Counted from the first letter of the stretch, positions 1 to 9,399 are shown. The stretch is DNA of 64,000 bases from CAVPWP01 sp050789285 (GCF_050789285.1 NZ_JBOUVX010000003.1:659094-723093); one strand, 5' to 3'. The notes: a model not told the origin generated them from the letters alone. Translations and numbers: made by a program.

Positions 1-1052
1 GAAAAGGCCTGCGAGAGGCTGCCCATCACCAGGGGGCTGATGAAGAAGCCCAGAAAGCCGATCACCGCCACCCGCGCGATCACCCGCGTCCGGTCGACGG
101 CGGGCGCGGCGCGGCCCGCAAGACCCAGCGCGATCGGCGCGATCACGGACACGCCAAGCCCCGTCATCCCGAACCCCAGATAGGCCAGCGCCGGCACGGG
201 GGCGAGGCCGGCCACGACCAAACCCGCGCCGGTCAGGATCGCCGCGCCCAGAAGCACGGCGCGATCGGGCAGGCGCTCGGCCACGATCTGCCCGCCGAAG
301 CGGCCGATCGCCATCGTCAGTCCCAGAGTCGCGGCGCCCAGCGCGCCTTCGGCCGCGCGTCCGCCCAGCGTGCGCTCGATATGCAGGGCCGACCAGGCTT
401 CGATCGCGTTCTCGATCATGAAGGCCGTCATGACAATGCCGCCGGCCGCGGCGACGATGCCGATCGGCGTGCGCAGCGGCGCGCCGTCGCCGCCTTCGGG
501 AACCTCGCCGGGGCTTGCGGTGGCAAGCGACATCAGGCCGGTCAGAAGCGCCAGCATCCCGAAGTAGGCTTGCGGCGGAAGCCCCGCCTCGCGCGCGGCG
601 CCCGCCATCAGCGCCGACACCGCGTAGCCCACCGAGAACATGCCGTGGTTGACGTTCATCAGCGACCGGCGGTGCCGCGCCTCGAGATCGGCGACACGAG
701 CGTTCATGATGACGTCGGTCATCCCCGAACAGAACCCCGTCACCACCATCGCCAGCGCGAAGACCAGCGGCGCAGAGGCCGAGCCCGGAAGCACGAAAGC
801 CAGCGCCAGCGCCAGCGAGGCCGCCGGAAGCGCCAGCATTCCCAGCCGCCGGTCGACCCGGGGCGCCCCCCACATCGCCGACACCAGCCCCAGCGCCGAC
901 CCAAGAAGCAGGACGCCGAACAGCCCGTCGCTGACGGCCAGTCGCTCACGAAAAACAGGGACATAGACGGCGAATCCCCCCCAGCCCATCCCCATCGCGA
1001 AGAAGGCCAGCAAAGGTGCACGCGAGACGACAATCGCAGTGGTGAAGCTCAT
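1..1052 (-). CDS. MFS transporter (3' end outside window)
   Basis: The visible part encodes at least 350 residues of a hydrophobic protein with many membrane-spanning stretches, reading on the minus strand from an ATG at 1050-1052. The N terminus runs MSFTTAIVVSRAPLLAFFAM and is followed by alternating hydrophobic segments and short charged loops. A loop containing RVDRR after the second helix and a repeat-like second half fit the major facilitator superfamily. The substrate cannot be told from sequence. The gene is divergent from the exported hypothetical protein at 1143, with about 90 bases between them. The stop codon lies left of base 1, so the C terminus is not seen. The family call is fairly sure, the substrate unknown. 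Confidence 0.8.
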   Translation of the reverse strand, partial: MSFTTAIVVSRAPLLAFFAMGMGWGGFAVYVPVFRERLAVSDGLFGVLLLGSALGLVSAMWGAPRVDRRLGMLALPAASLALALAFVLPGSASAPLVFALAMVVTGFCSGMTDVIMNARVADLEARHRRSLMNVNHGMFSVGYAVSALMAGAAREAGLPPQAYFGMLALLTGLMSLATASPGEVPEGGDGAPLRTPIGIVAAAGGIVMTAFMIENAIEAWSALHIERTLGGRAAEGALGAATLGLTMAIGRFGGQIVAERLPDRAVLLGAAILTGAGLVVAGLAPVPALAYLGFGMTGLGVSVIAPIALGLAGRAAPAVDRTRVIARVAVIGFLGFFISPLVMGSLSQAF

Positions 1053-1142
1053 TTGGCCCGCCTATGCCTGACAATTGCCGTGCGCAAGCCGCAAAAATGC
1101 CGTATTTCTTGCTGGCCTTTCGCAACTGTCATAGGGTCCATC

Positions 1143-1700
1143 ATGTGGGGCTCAGTGAACTACAAGTGGTGTTACATGGTTGGTGTGTACCTTGCCCTGC
1201 TCCTGTCCGGGGCAGAGATCAGCGCGCAGGCGCTTTCTTCCGAATTTCCGCGCGAAGAGCGTGCCGTTACGGTTGCGACCACCGCCTTCTTCGACGCGGT
1301 CGAGAACCCGAACGCTGCGAGCGGCCATGAATTCTTCTCGGAAGCCTTCGCATCGGCGCTGCCGCTTGAGGATTGGCGCGACTGGCGGCTGGCGCAACTG
1401 ACCGACCACGGTCCGATGACCGGCCTGACCGCCTACCGCATCACCTGGTATCCGGTCGACACGCTTCTTGGCGCGGTCGATTTCGTGGGCCGCGACGAAA
1501 GCGGCCGCAACCTTGTCTGCGGCTATGTGCTGTGGGAATTCGTCGAAGCGGCGTCGCCGCAACTTCGCGGGTTCGAGGCGACCTATGTCGACACCTGGGA
1601 ACTGGCCGCGATGTCGCCCGAGGAGCAGGGCAAACGGCTTCTCGAGGCCAACTGCGCCTTCACCGATGTCGAGGCGAATTTCGCCCTTTCCAATTCGTGA
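1143..1700 (+). CDS. exported hypothetical protein (DUF4019-like?)
   Basis: This encodes 185 residues. The first 30 contain a hydrophobic core ending in GAEISAQA, which looks like a cleavable signal peptide, so the protein probably acts in the periplasm. The mature part has spaced tryptophans (LEDWRDWRLAQLTDHGP) and a predicted alpha+beta fold. The layout, an N-terminal helix, then a WR pair, then a strand with a GY near the end, recalls the DUF4019 family, but I cannot confirm this. A later ATG at 1176 would give a shorter signal peptide. I prefer 1143 because it places a lysine ahead of the hydrophobic core. The reading frame stays open far upstream, which is normal in GC-rich DNA and not evidence for a longer protein. 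Confidence 0.65.
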   Translation: MWGSVNYKWCYMVGVYLALLLSGAEISAQALSSEFPREERAVTVATTAFFDAVENPNAASGHEFFSEAFASALPLEDWRDWRLAQLTDHGPMTGLTAYRITWYPVDTLLGAVDFVGRDESGRNLVCGYVLWEFVEAASPQLRGFEATYVDTWELAAMSPEEQGKRLLEANCAFTDVEANFALSNS

Positions 1701-1773
1701 CAATGCCGCTATAGCCCCGGCCTCGCGGGCGGACACCCTTGGAGGCCGCCCGGTCACATCATTGGAGTAGACC

Positions 1774-2394
1774 ATGGCTGGTGAGATCCCTGATCTTCAC
1801 GCCACGGTACGGACGGGGACAGGCAAGGGGGCCGCTCGTCAGGCCCGCCGGTCGGGCGACGTACCTGGCATCATTTACGGTGGCGGCAAGGAGCCCCTGC
1901 CGATCAACCTTTCCTTCAACGAGCTCTACAAGCGCCTGAGGCAGGGCCGCTTCCTGTCGACGCTGTTCAACATGAAGGTCGACGGGCACGACGACGTCCG
2001 CGTGATCTGCCGCGGCGTTCAGCGCGACGTGGTCAAGGACCTGCCGACGCACGTCGACTTCATGCGGCTCAAGCGCACCTCGCGCATCAGCCTGTTCATC
2101 CACGTCGACTTCGTGAACCACGACAAGGCCCCCGGCATCAAGCGCGGCGGCACGCTGGTCGTTGTCCGTCCCGAGGTCGAGCTTTCGGTTATTGCGGGCG
2201 ACATTCCCGACCACATCACCGTCGACCTGACGGGCCGCCAGATCGGCGACGTGATCCATATCTCGGACGTGACGCTGCCCGAAGGGGCGAAGCCCACGAT
2301 CGAACGTGACTTCGTGATCGCCAACCTCTCGGCGCCGTCGGGGCTGCGGTCGTCCGAAGGCGGGGACGATGAGGAAGCCGAAGACGAGGAATAA
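1774..2394 (+). CDS. rplY: 50S ribosomal protein L25 (CTC-type)
   Basis: This encodes 206 residues of the long, two-domain form of L25 that binds 5S rRNA in the large ribosomal subunit. The N-terminal L25 domain carries KGAARQARRSGDVPGIIYG, and a C-terminal beta domain (TL5/CTC type) follows. The tail is very acidic (EGGDDEEAEDEE), as in alphaproteobacterial homologues. An ATG at 1774 follows a GGAG ribosome site. In many relatives rplY is followed by pth (peptidyl-tRNA hydrolase). Here a terminator and then the copper genes follow, and pth is not in this window. Confidence 0.96.
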   Translation: MAGEIPDLHATVRTGTGKGAARQARRSGDVPGIIYGGGKEPLPINLSFNELYKRLRQGRFLSTLFNMKVDGHDDVRVICRGVQRDVVKDLPTHVDFMRLKRTSRISLFIHVDFVNHDKAPGIKRGGTLVVVRPEVELSVIAGDIPDHITVDLTGRQIGDVIHISDVTLPEGAKPTIERDFVIANLSAPSGLRSSEGGDDEEAEDEE

Positions 2395-2469
2395 GGCCGA
2401 ACGGCCGCCCAGTCACGGTGTCGGGCCCGGTTTCGATCCTGGGCCCGGCCCGACGGGGGACAGACGGAA

Positions 2470-2500
2470 GGGGCGCATCCACTGCGCCCCTTTCGCGTTT
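2470..2500 (+). terminator. intrinsic terminator of rplY
   Basis: GGGGCGCA (2470-2477) pairs perfectly with TGCGCCCC (2483-2490) around a 5-base loop and is followed by TTTCGCGTTT. It lies 76 bases after the rplY stop and ahead of the convergent cueR end, so it most likely ends rplY transcription. Confidence 0.8.
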
Positions 2501-2525
2501 CAGGCCCCTGGCCGGTGCCATGCCG

Positions 2526-2924
2526 TCACGAGGGGCGCGCGCCCCCGCCCAGCGACTTCAGGATCGGGCAGTCGGGCCGGTCGTCGCCGGCACAGCGGGC
2601 GACAAGATCGGACAGGGTGGCCGACATGGCTTGCAGATCGGCGATCTTCGTCTCGATCCGGCGCAGGTGGTCGCGCGCGATCGCCTTGACCTCGGCGCTC
2701 GAACGGCCCTCGTCCTCGTAAAGCGCCAGAAGCGCGCGGCAGTCCTCGATGCTAAACCCCAAGGCCCTTGCGCGGGACAGGAAAGTCAGCTTGTGAACGT
2801 CGCGCTCGCCAAAGCTGCGATAGCCGTTGGGGTCGCGCCGCGGGGTGACAAGGCCGATATCCTCGTAATAGCGGATCGTTTTCGCGGGCAGGCCGGCCCG
2901 TTCGGCCACTTCACCGATGTTCAT
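2526..2924 (-). CDS. cueR: Cu(I)-responsive MerR regulator CueR
   Basis: This encodes 132 residues. The N-terminal winged helix-turn-helix (MNIGEVAERAGLPAKTIRYY) is followed by the long dimerisation helix and a metal loop with cysteines 111 and 119 (CAGDDRPDC). This is the CueR arrangement for binding a single Cu(I) ion. CueR twists the 19-bp-spacer promoter to switch on copper export. The ATG overlaps the copA stop (ATGA), so copA and cueR form one operon from the promoter at about 5459-5489 and the regulator controls its own transcription. Confidence 0.93.
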   Translation of the reverse strand: MNIGEVAERAGLPAKTIRYYEDIGLVTPRRDPNGYRSFGERDVHKLTFLSRARALGFSIEDCRALLALYEDEGRSSAEVKAIARDHLRRIETKIADLQAMSATLSDLVARCAGDDRPDCPILKSLGGGARPS

Positions 2925-5422
2925 GGTGCGGCCTCCACGGCGGCAAGGCGCGGACGCGCGGGACCCGTCGCCACAGGGTTCGGCGCGGCGCCCGCCCGGC
3001 GCAGCCGAAGCGCGTTGGTCACGACGAAGACCGACGACAGCGCCATCGCCCCCGCAGCCAGCGCCGGCGACAGCAGAAGGCCGGTCACCGGATAGAGCAC
3101 CCCCGCCGCCACCGGGATCAGCGCGGCGTTGTAGGCGAAGGCCCAGAACAGGTTCTGGCGGATGTTGCGCATGGTGGCCGTGCTGAGTTCCAGCGCAGTC
3201 ACGACCCCGCGCGGATCGCCTGACATCAGCACGACGTCGGCGGATTCGATCGCGACGTCCGTGCCGGTGCCGATGGCGATGCCGGTGTCGGCGGCGGCAA
3301 GCGCCGGCGCGTCGTTGATGCCGTCGCCAACGAAGGCCACCGCCCCGTGGCGTGCGCGCAGGTCGGCGACGGCGTCGGCCTTGCCCCTGGGCAGGACCTC
3401 GGCCAGGACCGTGTCGATCCCAAGATCCGCGGCGATGACCTCGGCCGTGGCGCGGGTGTCGCCGGTCACCATCGCGGTCGCAAGACCCGCCCCATGAAGC
3501 CCGGCAAGGGCTGCGGCGGCTTCGGGCTTGACCGGGTCGGCGATGGCCAGAACCGCGACCGCCCGCCCGTTGATGGCCGCCAGAACCGGGGTGCGCGCCT
3601 TCCGCGCGACCCCGGCCATGGCGGCATCAAGCGGCGCGGTGTCCACGCCTTCGTCCCGCAGGAACCGGGCCGACCCGACCAGCACCCGCGACCCGTCGAC
3701 CTCGCCCGCGACACCGCGGCCGGTGTGGGACTTCACACCCGTGGCCAAGGGCCGGGCACCCGTCCAGGCCCGCGTCACGGCTGCAGCCAGCGGATGTTCG
3801 GAGGCGGCCTCGACCGCTGCGATCAGCGGCAGAACATCGTCGCGCGCGAAACCCTCGGCCAGCACGACCTCGGTCACCTCGGGATGGCCCCGCGTGAGCG
3901 TGCCGGTCTTGTCGAAGGCCACGACTTTGGCGCCTGCCAGCTTTTGCAGCGCGTCACCCCGCCGGAAAAGAACGCCAAGCTCGGCCGCCCGCCCCGTGCC
4001 GACCAGGATCGACATGGGCGTGGCCAGCCCCATGGCGCAGGGGCAGGCGATGATCAGGACCGAGACACCGGCGACCAGCGCCAGCCCCCGCGCGCCCTCG
4101 GGGGCCAGAAGCAGCCAGGCGGCGACCGTCAGGACCGCCAGCACCAGCACCGCCGGCACGAAGATGCGCGTCACGCGGTCGACAAGCCGCTGGATCGGAA
4201 GCTTGGCGCCCTGCGCCTCTTCGACCATGCGGATGATCTGCGCCAGAACCGTGTCGCGCCCGACCGCCGTCGCGCGGATGGTCAGCGCCCCGGTCCCGTT
4301 CACCGTGCCGCCCGTGACGGCGTCGCCCTCGCCCTTGGGCACCGGCATCGGCTCGCCCGTGATCATCGATTCATCGACGGTGCCCGCGCCCTCGGCCACC
4401 ACGCCGTCGACCGGCAGCCGTTCCCCCGGCCGGACAAGGATCAGATCGCCCGGCGACAACGCCTCGAGCGGCCGGTCCTCGGTCGCCCCGCCGTGAAGCA
4501 CGCGCGCTGTCTTCGGCTGAAGCCCGACCAGACGTGCGATCGCCGCACCCGCCCGGCCCTTGGCGCGCGCCTCGAGCATCCGGCCGGCAAGGATCAGCGT
4601 GCAGATCACTGCGGCGGCCTCGAAATAGACCGCGCGGGTTCCTTCCGGGAAAAGCCCCGGCGCGGTCAAGGCCATCATCGAATAGCCCCACGCCGCCGCC
4701 GTTCCCACCGCCACCAGCGAGTTCATCTCGGGCGCGCCGCGCAGAAGGGCGGGCACGCCCTTGAGGAAGAACTCGCGCCCCGGCCCCGCCAGTACCAGTG
4801 TCGTCAGCACGAACTGGATCGCCCAGCTTGTCTGCATCCCGATGGTGGCGGCGATCCAGTGATGCAGCGCGGGCACCAGGTGGCCGCCCATCTCGAGCAG
4901 GAAGACCGGCAGCGTCAGCGCGGCCGCGATCTGGGTGTTGCGCCTCAAGCGGGCATGTTCCGCATCGGCGCGATCGGCCGGCGTCGTCGCCGTCCGGGCG
5001 CTGCGGGGCGTGGCGCCATAGCCAGCCTTGGTCACGGCGGCGACCAGCGTCGGGGTGTCGACGGCCCCGGCCAGCGCGCGCACCTGCGCGGTGTTGGCGG
5101 CGAAGTTCACCGTCGCCTCGACCACCCCGGGCACGGCAGCCAGCGCCGCCTCGATCCGCGCCACGCAGGAGGCGCAGGTCATCCCCTCGACATCAAGCAC
5201 GGTGACCTCCGTGCGGGCGCTGTAGCCCGCGCCCCGGACCGCATCGGCAAGCTCGGCCGCCGATGCCGCGCCCGACACGCGCGCCATCTTCGTCGCCGGG
5301 TTCACCGTGGCCTCGGCCACGCCCGGCAACGCCGAAAGCGCGCGTTCGGACCGCGCCGCGCAGGAGGCGCAGCTCAGCCCGTCGATCGGAAAAGTGAAGG
5401 TATCGGATCGGGTGCCGGACAT
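2921..5422 (-). CDS. copA: Cu(+)-exporting P1B-type ATPase
   Basis: This encodes 833 residues of an inner-membrane pump that moves Cu(I) out of the cytoplasm at the cost of ATP. Two N-terminal heavy-metal domains carry CxxC motifs (C18/C21 and C83/C86). The transmembrane CPC motif is at residues 460-462 (IIACPCAMG). The phosphorylated aspartate is in DKTGTLT at about residue 504, and the TGE motif and the hinge VGDGINDAP are present, so all catalytic signatures are intact. I set the start at 5422, where AGGAGGCGG stands just upstream. An ATG at 5461 would overlap the promoter -10 region. The last bases overlap cueR. Confidence 0.96.
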   Translation of the reverse strand: MSGTRSDTFTFPIDGLSCASCAARSERALSALPGVAEATVNPATKMARVSGAASAAELADAVRGAGYSARTEVTVLDVEGMTCASCVARIEAALAAVPGVVEATVNFAANTAQVRALAGAVDTPTLVAAVTKAGYGATPRSARTATTPADRADAEHARLRRNTQIAAALTLPVFLLEMGGHLVPALHHWIAATIGMQTSWAIQFVLTTLVLAGPGREFFLKGVPALLRGAPEMNSLVAVGTAAAWGYSMMALTAPGLFPEGTRAVYFEAAAVICTLILAGRMLEARAKGRAGAAIARLVGLQPKTARVLHGGATEDRPLEALSPGDLILVRPGERLPVDGVVAEGAGTVDESMITGEPMPVPKGEGDAVTGGTVNGTGALTIRATAVGRDTVLAQIIRMVEEAQGAKLPIQRLVDRVTRIFVPAVLVLAVLTVAAWLLLAPEGARGLALVAGVSVLIIACPCAMGLATPMSILVGTGRAAELGVLFRRGDALQKLAGAKVVAFDKTGTLTRGHPEVTEVVLAEGFARDDVLPLIAAVEAASEHPLAAAVTRAWTGARPLATGVKSHTGRGVAGEVDGSRVLVGSARFLRDEGVDTAPLDAAMAGVARKARTPVLAAINGRAVAVLAIADPVKPEAAAALAGLHGAGLATAMVTGDTRATAEVIAADLGIDTVLAEVLPRGKADAVADLRARHGAVAFVGDGINDAPALAAADTGIAIGTGTDVAIESADVVLMSGDPRGVVTALELSTATMRNIRQNLFWAFAYNAALIPVAAGVLYPVTGLLLSPALAAGAMALSSVFVVTNALRLRRAGAAPNPVATGPARPRLAAVEAAP

Positions 5423-5458
5423 GGCCGCCTCCTGACAGGGTGTCTGTCTGCAGACCGT

Positions 5459-5489
5459 CATATAGGGCTTCCAGTCACTGGAAGGTCAA
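5459..5489 (-). promoter_or_regulatory. CueR operator/promoter of copA-cueR
   Basis: Read on the minus strand, a -35 TTGACC (5484-5489) and a -10 TATATG (5459-5464) are separated by 19 bases. This is the over-long spacer typical of MerR-family promoters. The spacer holds the palindrome CTTCCAGTGACTGGAAG (5468-5484), two 8-base arms around one base. The distance to the copA ATG at 5422 is about 37 bases. The divergent exonuclease gene starts at 5542, so the site may also affect it. Confidence 0.9.
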
Positions 5490-5541
5490 GGGCCCGCGTG
5501 CAGCGCTGTCCCCGCGCCCTGCCCGTGCTAGGTTCCGCTCC

Positions 5542-6576
5542 ATGCGCGCCCCTGTCCTGAGCTTTACCGATCGCGGCATCTACTGCCCTGCCGGGGACTT
5601 CTTCATCGACCCCTGGCGACCGGTCGACCGCGCGCTGGTGACCCATGGCCATTCCGACCATGCCCGCCCTGGACACGCCCGTTACCTGACGACCGAGGCC
5701 GCCGCCCCGGTTGTCCGGCACCGCCTTGGCGATATCGCGCTGGCGACCATTCGGTATGGCGAGGCACGACGGATCGGCGACGCCACGGTCAGCTTCCACC
5801 CGGCCGGCCACGTGCCGGGGTCGGCGCAAATCCGGGTCGAGGTCGGCGGCGAGGTCTGGGTCGTCTCGGGCGACTACAAGACCGAGGACGACGGCCTGTC
5901 CGAGCCCTTCGAGCCGGTCCGCGCCCATGCCTTCGTCAGCGAATGCACCTTTGGCCTGCCGGTCTTCTCATGGACGCCGCAGGCCGAGGTCGCGGCCGAC
6001 ATCAACGGCTGGTGGCGGGCGAACGCGGCCGGGGGGAGGATCTCGATCCTTGGCGCCTATGCGCTGGGCAAGGCGCAGCGGGTGCTGTCGGCGCTTGACC
6101 CGGGCATCGGACCGATCCTGACACATGGCGCGGTCGAGGCGGTGAACGCGGTCCTGCGCGCGCAGGGCTACCGCCTGCCGCCGACGATCCGCGTCACCCC
6201 CGAACTCGACCCCAGGGCGCATCCCGGCGCGCTGGTCCTCGCCACGCCGTCGGCGCTGGGCACGCCCTGGGCGCGGCGCTTCGGCCCGGCTTCGACCGCC
6301 TTCGCCAGCGGTTGGATGCGGCTGCGCGGCGTGCGCCGCCGCCGCGCCGCGGACCGCGGCTTCGTGATGTCGGATCACGCCGACTGGGCCGGGCTCAACG
6401 CCGCCATCGCCGCCACCGGGGCCGAGCGCGTCTTCGTCACGCATGGCTACACGGCACAGTTCCGCCGCTGGCTGGAGACACAGGGCTATGACGCGGCGGT
6501 GGTGTCGACCGAGTTCGAGGGGGAGGGCCTCGATTCGCCCGACGACAGCCCAGCGGGGATCGAGGTGAAATCGTGA
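5542..6576 (+). CDS. ligase-associated DNA exonuclease (metallo-beta-lactamase fold)
   Basis: This encodes 344 residues. The THGHSDHARPGH motif near residue 36 is the HxHxDH metal site of the beta-CASP/metallo-beta-lactamase nucleases, and a second histidine motif (MSDHADW) lies near residue 275. This matches the family of exonucleases encoded beside bacterial ATP-dependent DNA ligases. Its stop overlaps the ligase start (GTGA), so the pair is translationally coupled. In many genomes the cluster continues with a DEXH helicase and a phosphoesterase, but neither follows here. The start at 5542 gives MRAPVLSFTDRGIYCP, the usual N terminus. A role in DNA repair is inferred from the family and the neighbour. 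Confidence 0.9.
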   Translation: MRAPVLSFTDRGIYCPAGDFFIDPWRPVDRALVTHGHSDHARPGHARYLTTEAAAPVVRHRLGDIALATIRYGEARRIGDATVSFHPAGHVPGSAQIRVEVGGEVWVVSGDYKTEDDGLSEPFEPVRAHAFVSECTFGLPVFSWTPQAEVAADINGWWRANAAGGRISILGAYALGKAQRVLSALDPGIGPILTHGAVEAVNAVLRAQGYRLPPTIRVTPELDPRAHPGALVLATPSALGTPWARRFGPASTAFASGWMRLRGVRRRRAADRGFVMSDHADWAGLNAAIAATGAERVFVTHGYTAQFRRWLETQGYDAAVVSTEFEGEGLDSPDDSPAGIEVKS

Positions 6577-8165
6577 GGCGCTTCGCGGACCTCTTCACCG
6601 CGCTCGACCGGACGACCTCGACCAACGCCCGGGTCGCGGCGCTTGCCGACTACTTCGCCGAGGCGCCCGAGGCGGACCGGGTTTGGACCATCGCGCTTCT
6701 GTCGGGACGCCGCCCGCGCCGCGCGGTGACCGCGACGCAGCTTCGGGAATGGGCGGCGGAACGGGCGGGCCTGCCGCTTTGGCTGTTCGAGGAGAGCTAT
6801 CCGGTGGTCGGCGACCTGGCCGAGACCATCGCGCTGATCCTGCCGCCGCCGACGCATACCGCCGAGCGCAGCCTGGCCGACTGGATGGCCGAGGTCCGCG
6901 CCCTGGCCCAGGTGGACGAGCCCACGCGAAAGGCGCAGATCCTGGCGGCGTGGGACGGACTCGACGCGACGGGGCGGTTCCTGTTCAACAAGTTCCTGAC
7001 CGGCGGGTTTCGCATGGGTCTGTCGCAAACCCTGATGACACGGGCGCTGGCGCGGGCGACCGGCATCCCCGAGCCCGACCTGGCCCATCGCCTGATGGGC
7101 GACTGGGACCCGGCGACGACCAGCTTTTCCGCGCTGATCCTTGCGCCCGATCCGGCGGCCGCGCTGTCGCGGCCCTATCCCTTCTGCCTGGCCTCGCCGC
7201 TTGAGGAAGGGCCGGGGGCACTGGGCGATCCGGCCGACTGGGCGGCAGAATGGAAATGGGACGGCATTCGCGGGCAGGTCATCCTGCGGGGCGGACAGCA
7301 GTTCCTGTGGTCGCGCGGCGAAGAGCTGATGACCGACCGCTTCCCCGAACTGGCCCGGCTGGCCGACTTCCTGCCGCCCGGCACCGTCCTCGACGGCGAG
7401 GTTCTGGCCTGGGAGGGGACAGCCCCCCTGCCCTTCGCGGCGCTGCAGAAGCGGATCGGGCGCAAGAGCGTGCCGAAGCGGCTTCTGGCCGAGGCGCCGG
7501 TGATCCTGAAGGCCTACGACCTGCTCGAGGACACAGGCATGGACATCCGTGCGCTGCCCTTCGCGGACCGGCGCGCCCGGCTCGAGGCGCTGGCGGCGCG
7601 GCTGCCGGGCGATGCGCCGTTGATCGCCTCGCCGCTTGTGACCTTTGCCGACTGGGCAGCCCTTGGCGCGATGCGCGACACCGCCCGCGAGCGCGGCGCG
7701 GAAGGATTGATGCTGAAGCGCCTCGCGTCGCCCTACGGCGTCGGACGCAAGAAGGGCGACTGGTGGAAGTGGAAGGTCGATCCCTTCTCGATCGACGCGG
7801 TCATGGTCTATGCCCAGGCCGGGCACGGGCGGCGGGCGACGCTGTTCACCGACTTCACCTTCGCGGTCCGCGACGGCGGGGCGCTGGTGCCCTTCACCAA
7901 GGCCTATTCGGGTCTGACCGACGCCGAGTTCCGGGAAATCACAGCCTGGGTGCGCCGGAACACGCTGGAGCGCTATGGCCCGGTGCGCGCGGTCCGGCCC
8001 GATCTTGTCTTCGAGATCGCCTTCGAGGGCATCCAGGAAAGCCCGCGCCACAAGTCCGGGATCGCGCTGCGCTTTCCGCGCATGGCACGCTGGCGTAAGG
8101 ACAAGCCAGCCGCCGAAGCGAACACGCTGGACGATCTCAGGGCGCTGCTTGAGGTGCGCCGCTGA
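6573..8165 (+). CDS. ATP-dependent DNA ligase (exonuclease-linked type)
   Basis: This encodes 530 residues. The nucleotidyl-transferase motif KWDGIR at about residues 227-232 holds the lysine that takes AMP from ATP. Further ligase motifs include LDGEVLAW, EGLMLKR and WWKWK near the end of the adenylation domain, followed by an OB-fold domain. The long N-terminal DNA-binding region (about 190 residues) is typical of the ligases found with the exonuclease upstream. Bacteria use NAD-dependent LigA for replication, so this is an accessory repair ligase. The start is a GTG overlapping the exonuclease stop. The 3' end overlaps the convergent amine oxidase gene by 29 bases. Confidence 0.92.
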   Translation: MRRFADLFTALDRTTSTNARVAALADYFAEAPEADRVWTIALLSGRRPRRAVTATQLREWAAERAGLPLWLFEESYPVVGDLAETIALILPPPTHTAERSLADWMAEVRALAQVDEPTRKAQILAAWDGLDATGRFLFNKFLTGGFRMGLSQTLMTRALARATGIPEPDLAHRLMGDWDPATTSFSALILAPDPAAALSRPYPFCLASPLEEGPGALGDPADWAAEWKWDGIRGQVILRGGQQFLWSRGEELMTDRFPELARLADFLPPGTVLDGEVLAWEGTAPLPFAALQKRIGRKSVPKRLLAEAPVILKAYDLLEDTGMDIRALPFADRRARLEALAARLPGDAPLIASPLVTFADWAALGAMRDTARERGAEGLMLKRLASPYGVGRKKGDWWKWKVDPFSIDAVMVYAQAGHGRRATLFTDFTFAVRDGGALVPFTKAYSGLTDAEFREITAWVRRNTLERYGPVRAVRPDLVFEIAFEGIQESPRHKSGIALRFPRMARWRKDKPAAEANTLDDLRALLEVRR

Positions 8166-9399
8166 TCTGCCGCGCCAGGCGCCGTGCCACGTCCCGGCCC
8201 GACAGGTAGGCGCCATGCGCCGTGGCCTGAAAATCCATCGAGAAGGCTTCGCCGGCGAAGGCAAGGTTGCCGGTGTCGGCCTCGATCATCCGGTGTCGCC
8301 GGCGCGCCGCCCCCGGCAGGGCGGCGGAATAGGACCCGCGCACGAAGGGGTTGTCGCGCCACCCGGTCACGGCCGCCCCGCGGACCGACCGCGCAAGATC
8401 GGCACCGAAGACCATCGCAAGGCGGTCGCGGGCGAAGGCCTCGAGCGCGCCGGGACCATCCCGCGCGATGTCGCTGACCCACGGCCCCGCCAGGTTCGCC
8501 ACTGCCAGCGCGGGAGACCCCGCGATCATGGTGAATTCCGAGGCCGGGGCATCGCCCGGATCGACAATGCAGAACTGCCGGCCCGCGGCCTCGGGCGGCA
8601 GGGCGGGAAGCTCCAGCGCCACCTTCTCGAACACGCCGCAGGGCACCTGCGCCACGTCGTCGAGAAGGTCCCGCGCGGGCCCCGGCCCGATGGCGACGCC
8701 GCCCGAGATCAGCACGTTGGTCGACACCGTCACGATCGCGCCCTTCGCGCGCAGCGTGCCCTGCGACGTATCGACCGTGACTTCGCCGGCGCCCTGCCGA
8801 AGGCCGGTGACGGCAACGCCGGTGCGGATCGGCAGACCCTGCGACATCCCGGCGACCAGCGCGCCATACCCCGACAGGACAGGCCAGTCCTCGTCGGTAT
8901 CTTCGTAATCCCAGTAGGCAAGCGCCGACACCCTGTGGGGATCGCCCCCAGTCAGAAGTTGCAATACGCACAGAACCATGGGCCAGTGCGACCCGTCGCG
9001 ATCGACGACCTCGGTCAGTGGAACGTCGCGCCCGGCGGCCCCGGCGCGATCGATCGCCGCCTCGGCCGCCTCAAGCGCCACGCCTGCGGCGCCCCGCTGT
9101 CCGGGTCCTGCGAAGGCGCCCTTCTGCCAGTAGGTGAAATCCTCGTCCGCGTCCGCCTTGCGGTAGTCCGCGCCAAGTCGGTCGGCCCAGGACACCAGGG
9201 GGTTGAGACTGGCGCAATGCAGCCAGTGGCAGCCCTGATCCCACGGCCGGCCAAGGCTTGTGCTGTCGGTAAAGGCCCGCCCGCCCACGCGCCCGGCCGC
9301 CTCGAGAATCACGAAGGGTATCCCGCGTTCGGCAAGTTCCAGCCCCGCGCCGATGCCCGCCGCGCCGGCGCCCACGATGACGATGTCGGTTTCACTCAT
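8137..9399 (-). CDS. flavin-containing amine oxidase-type FAD oxidoreductase
   Basis: This encodes 420 residues. The N terminus has a dinucleotide-binding Rossmann fingerprint (IVIVGAGAAGIGAG), then an acidic residue at the end of the second strand (ILEAAGRVGGRA), which is the GG-doublet of flavin amine oxidases. A C-terminal FAD motif (FAGEAFSMDFQATAHGAYLSG) is also present. It should oxidise an amine or similar donor with FAD, but the substrate is unknown. No signal peptide is evident. It is convergent with the DNA ligase and overlaps its last 29 bases. Its promoter would lie in the 140 bases before 9542. Confidence 0.87.
   Translation of the reverse strand: MSETDIVIVGAGAAGIGAGLELAERGIPFVILEAAGRVGGRAFTDSTSLGRPWDQGCHWLHCASLNPLVSWADRLGADYRKADADEDFTYWQKGAFAGPGQRGAAGVALEAAEAAIDRAGAAGRDVPLTEVVDRDGSHWPMVLCVLQLLTGGDPHRVSALAYWDYEDTDEDWPVLSGYGALVAGMSQGLPIRTGVAVTGLRQGAGEVTVDTSQGTLRAKGAIVTVSTNVLISGGVAIGPGPARDLLDDVAQVPCGVFEKVALELPALPPEAAGRQFCIVDPGDAPASEFTMIAGSPALAVANLAGPWVSDIARDGPGALEAFARDRLAMVFGADLARSVRGAAVTGWRDNPFVRGSYSAALPGAARRRHRMIEADTGNLAFAGEAFSMDFQATAHGAYLSGRDVARRLARQISGAPQAAP

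Noticed and set aside
381..1142. N-terminal extension of the exported protein at 1143
   Set aside because: The extension is antisense to the MFS transporter, is Arg/His/Gln-rich and would bury the signal peptide.
3347..5560. A 737-codon plus-strand frame opposite copA
   Set aside because: It mirrors copA codon bias and has no recognisable domain. The copA frame has every P-type ATPase motif.
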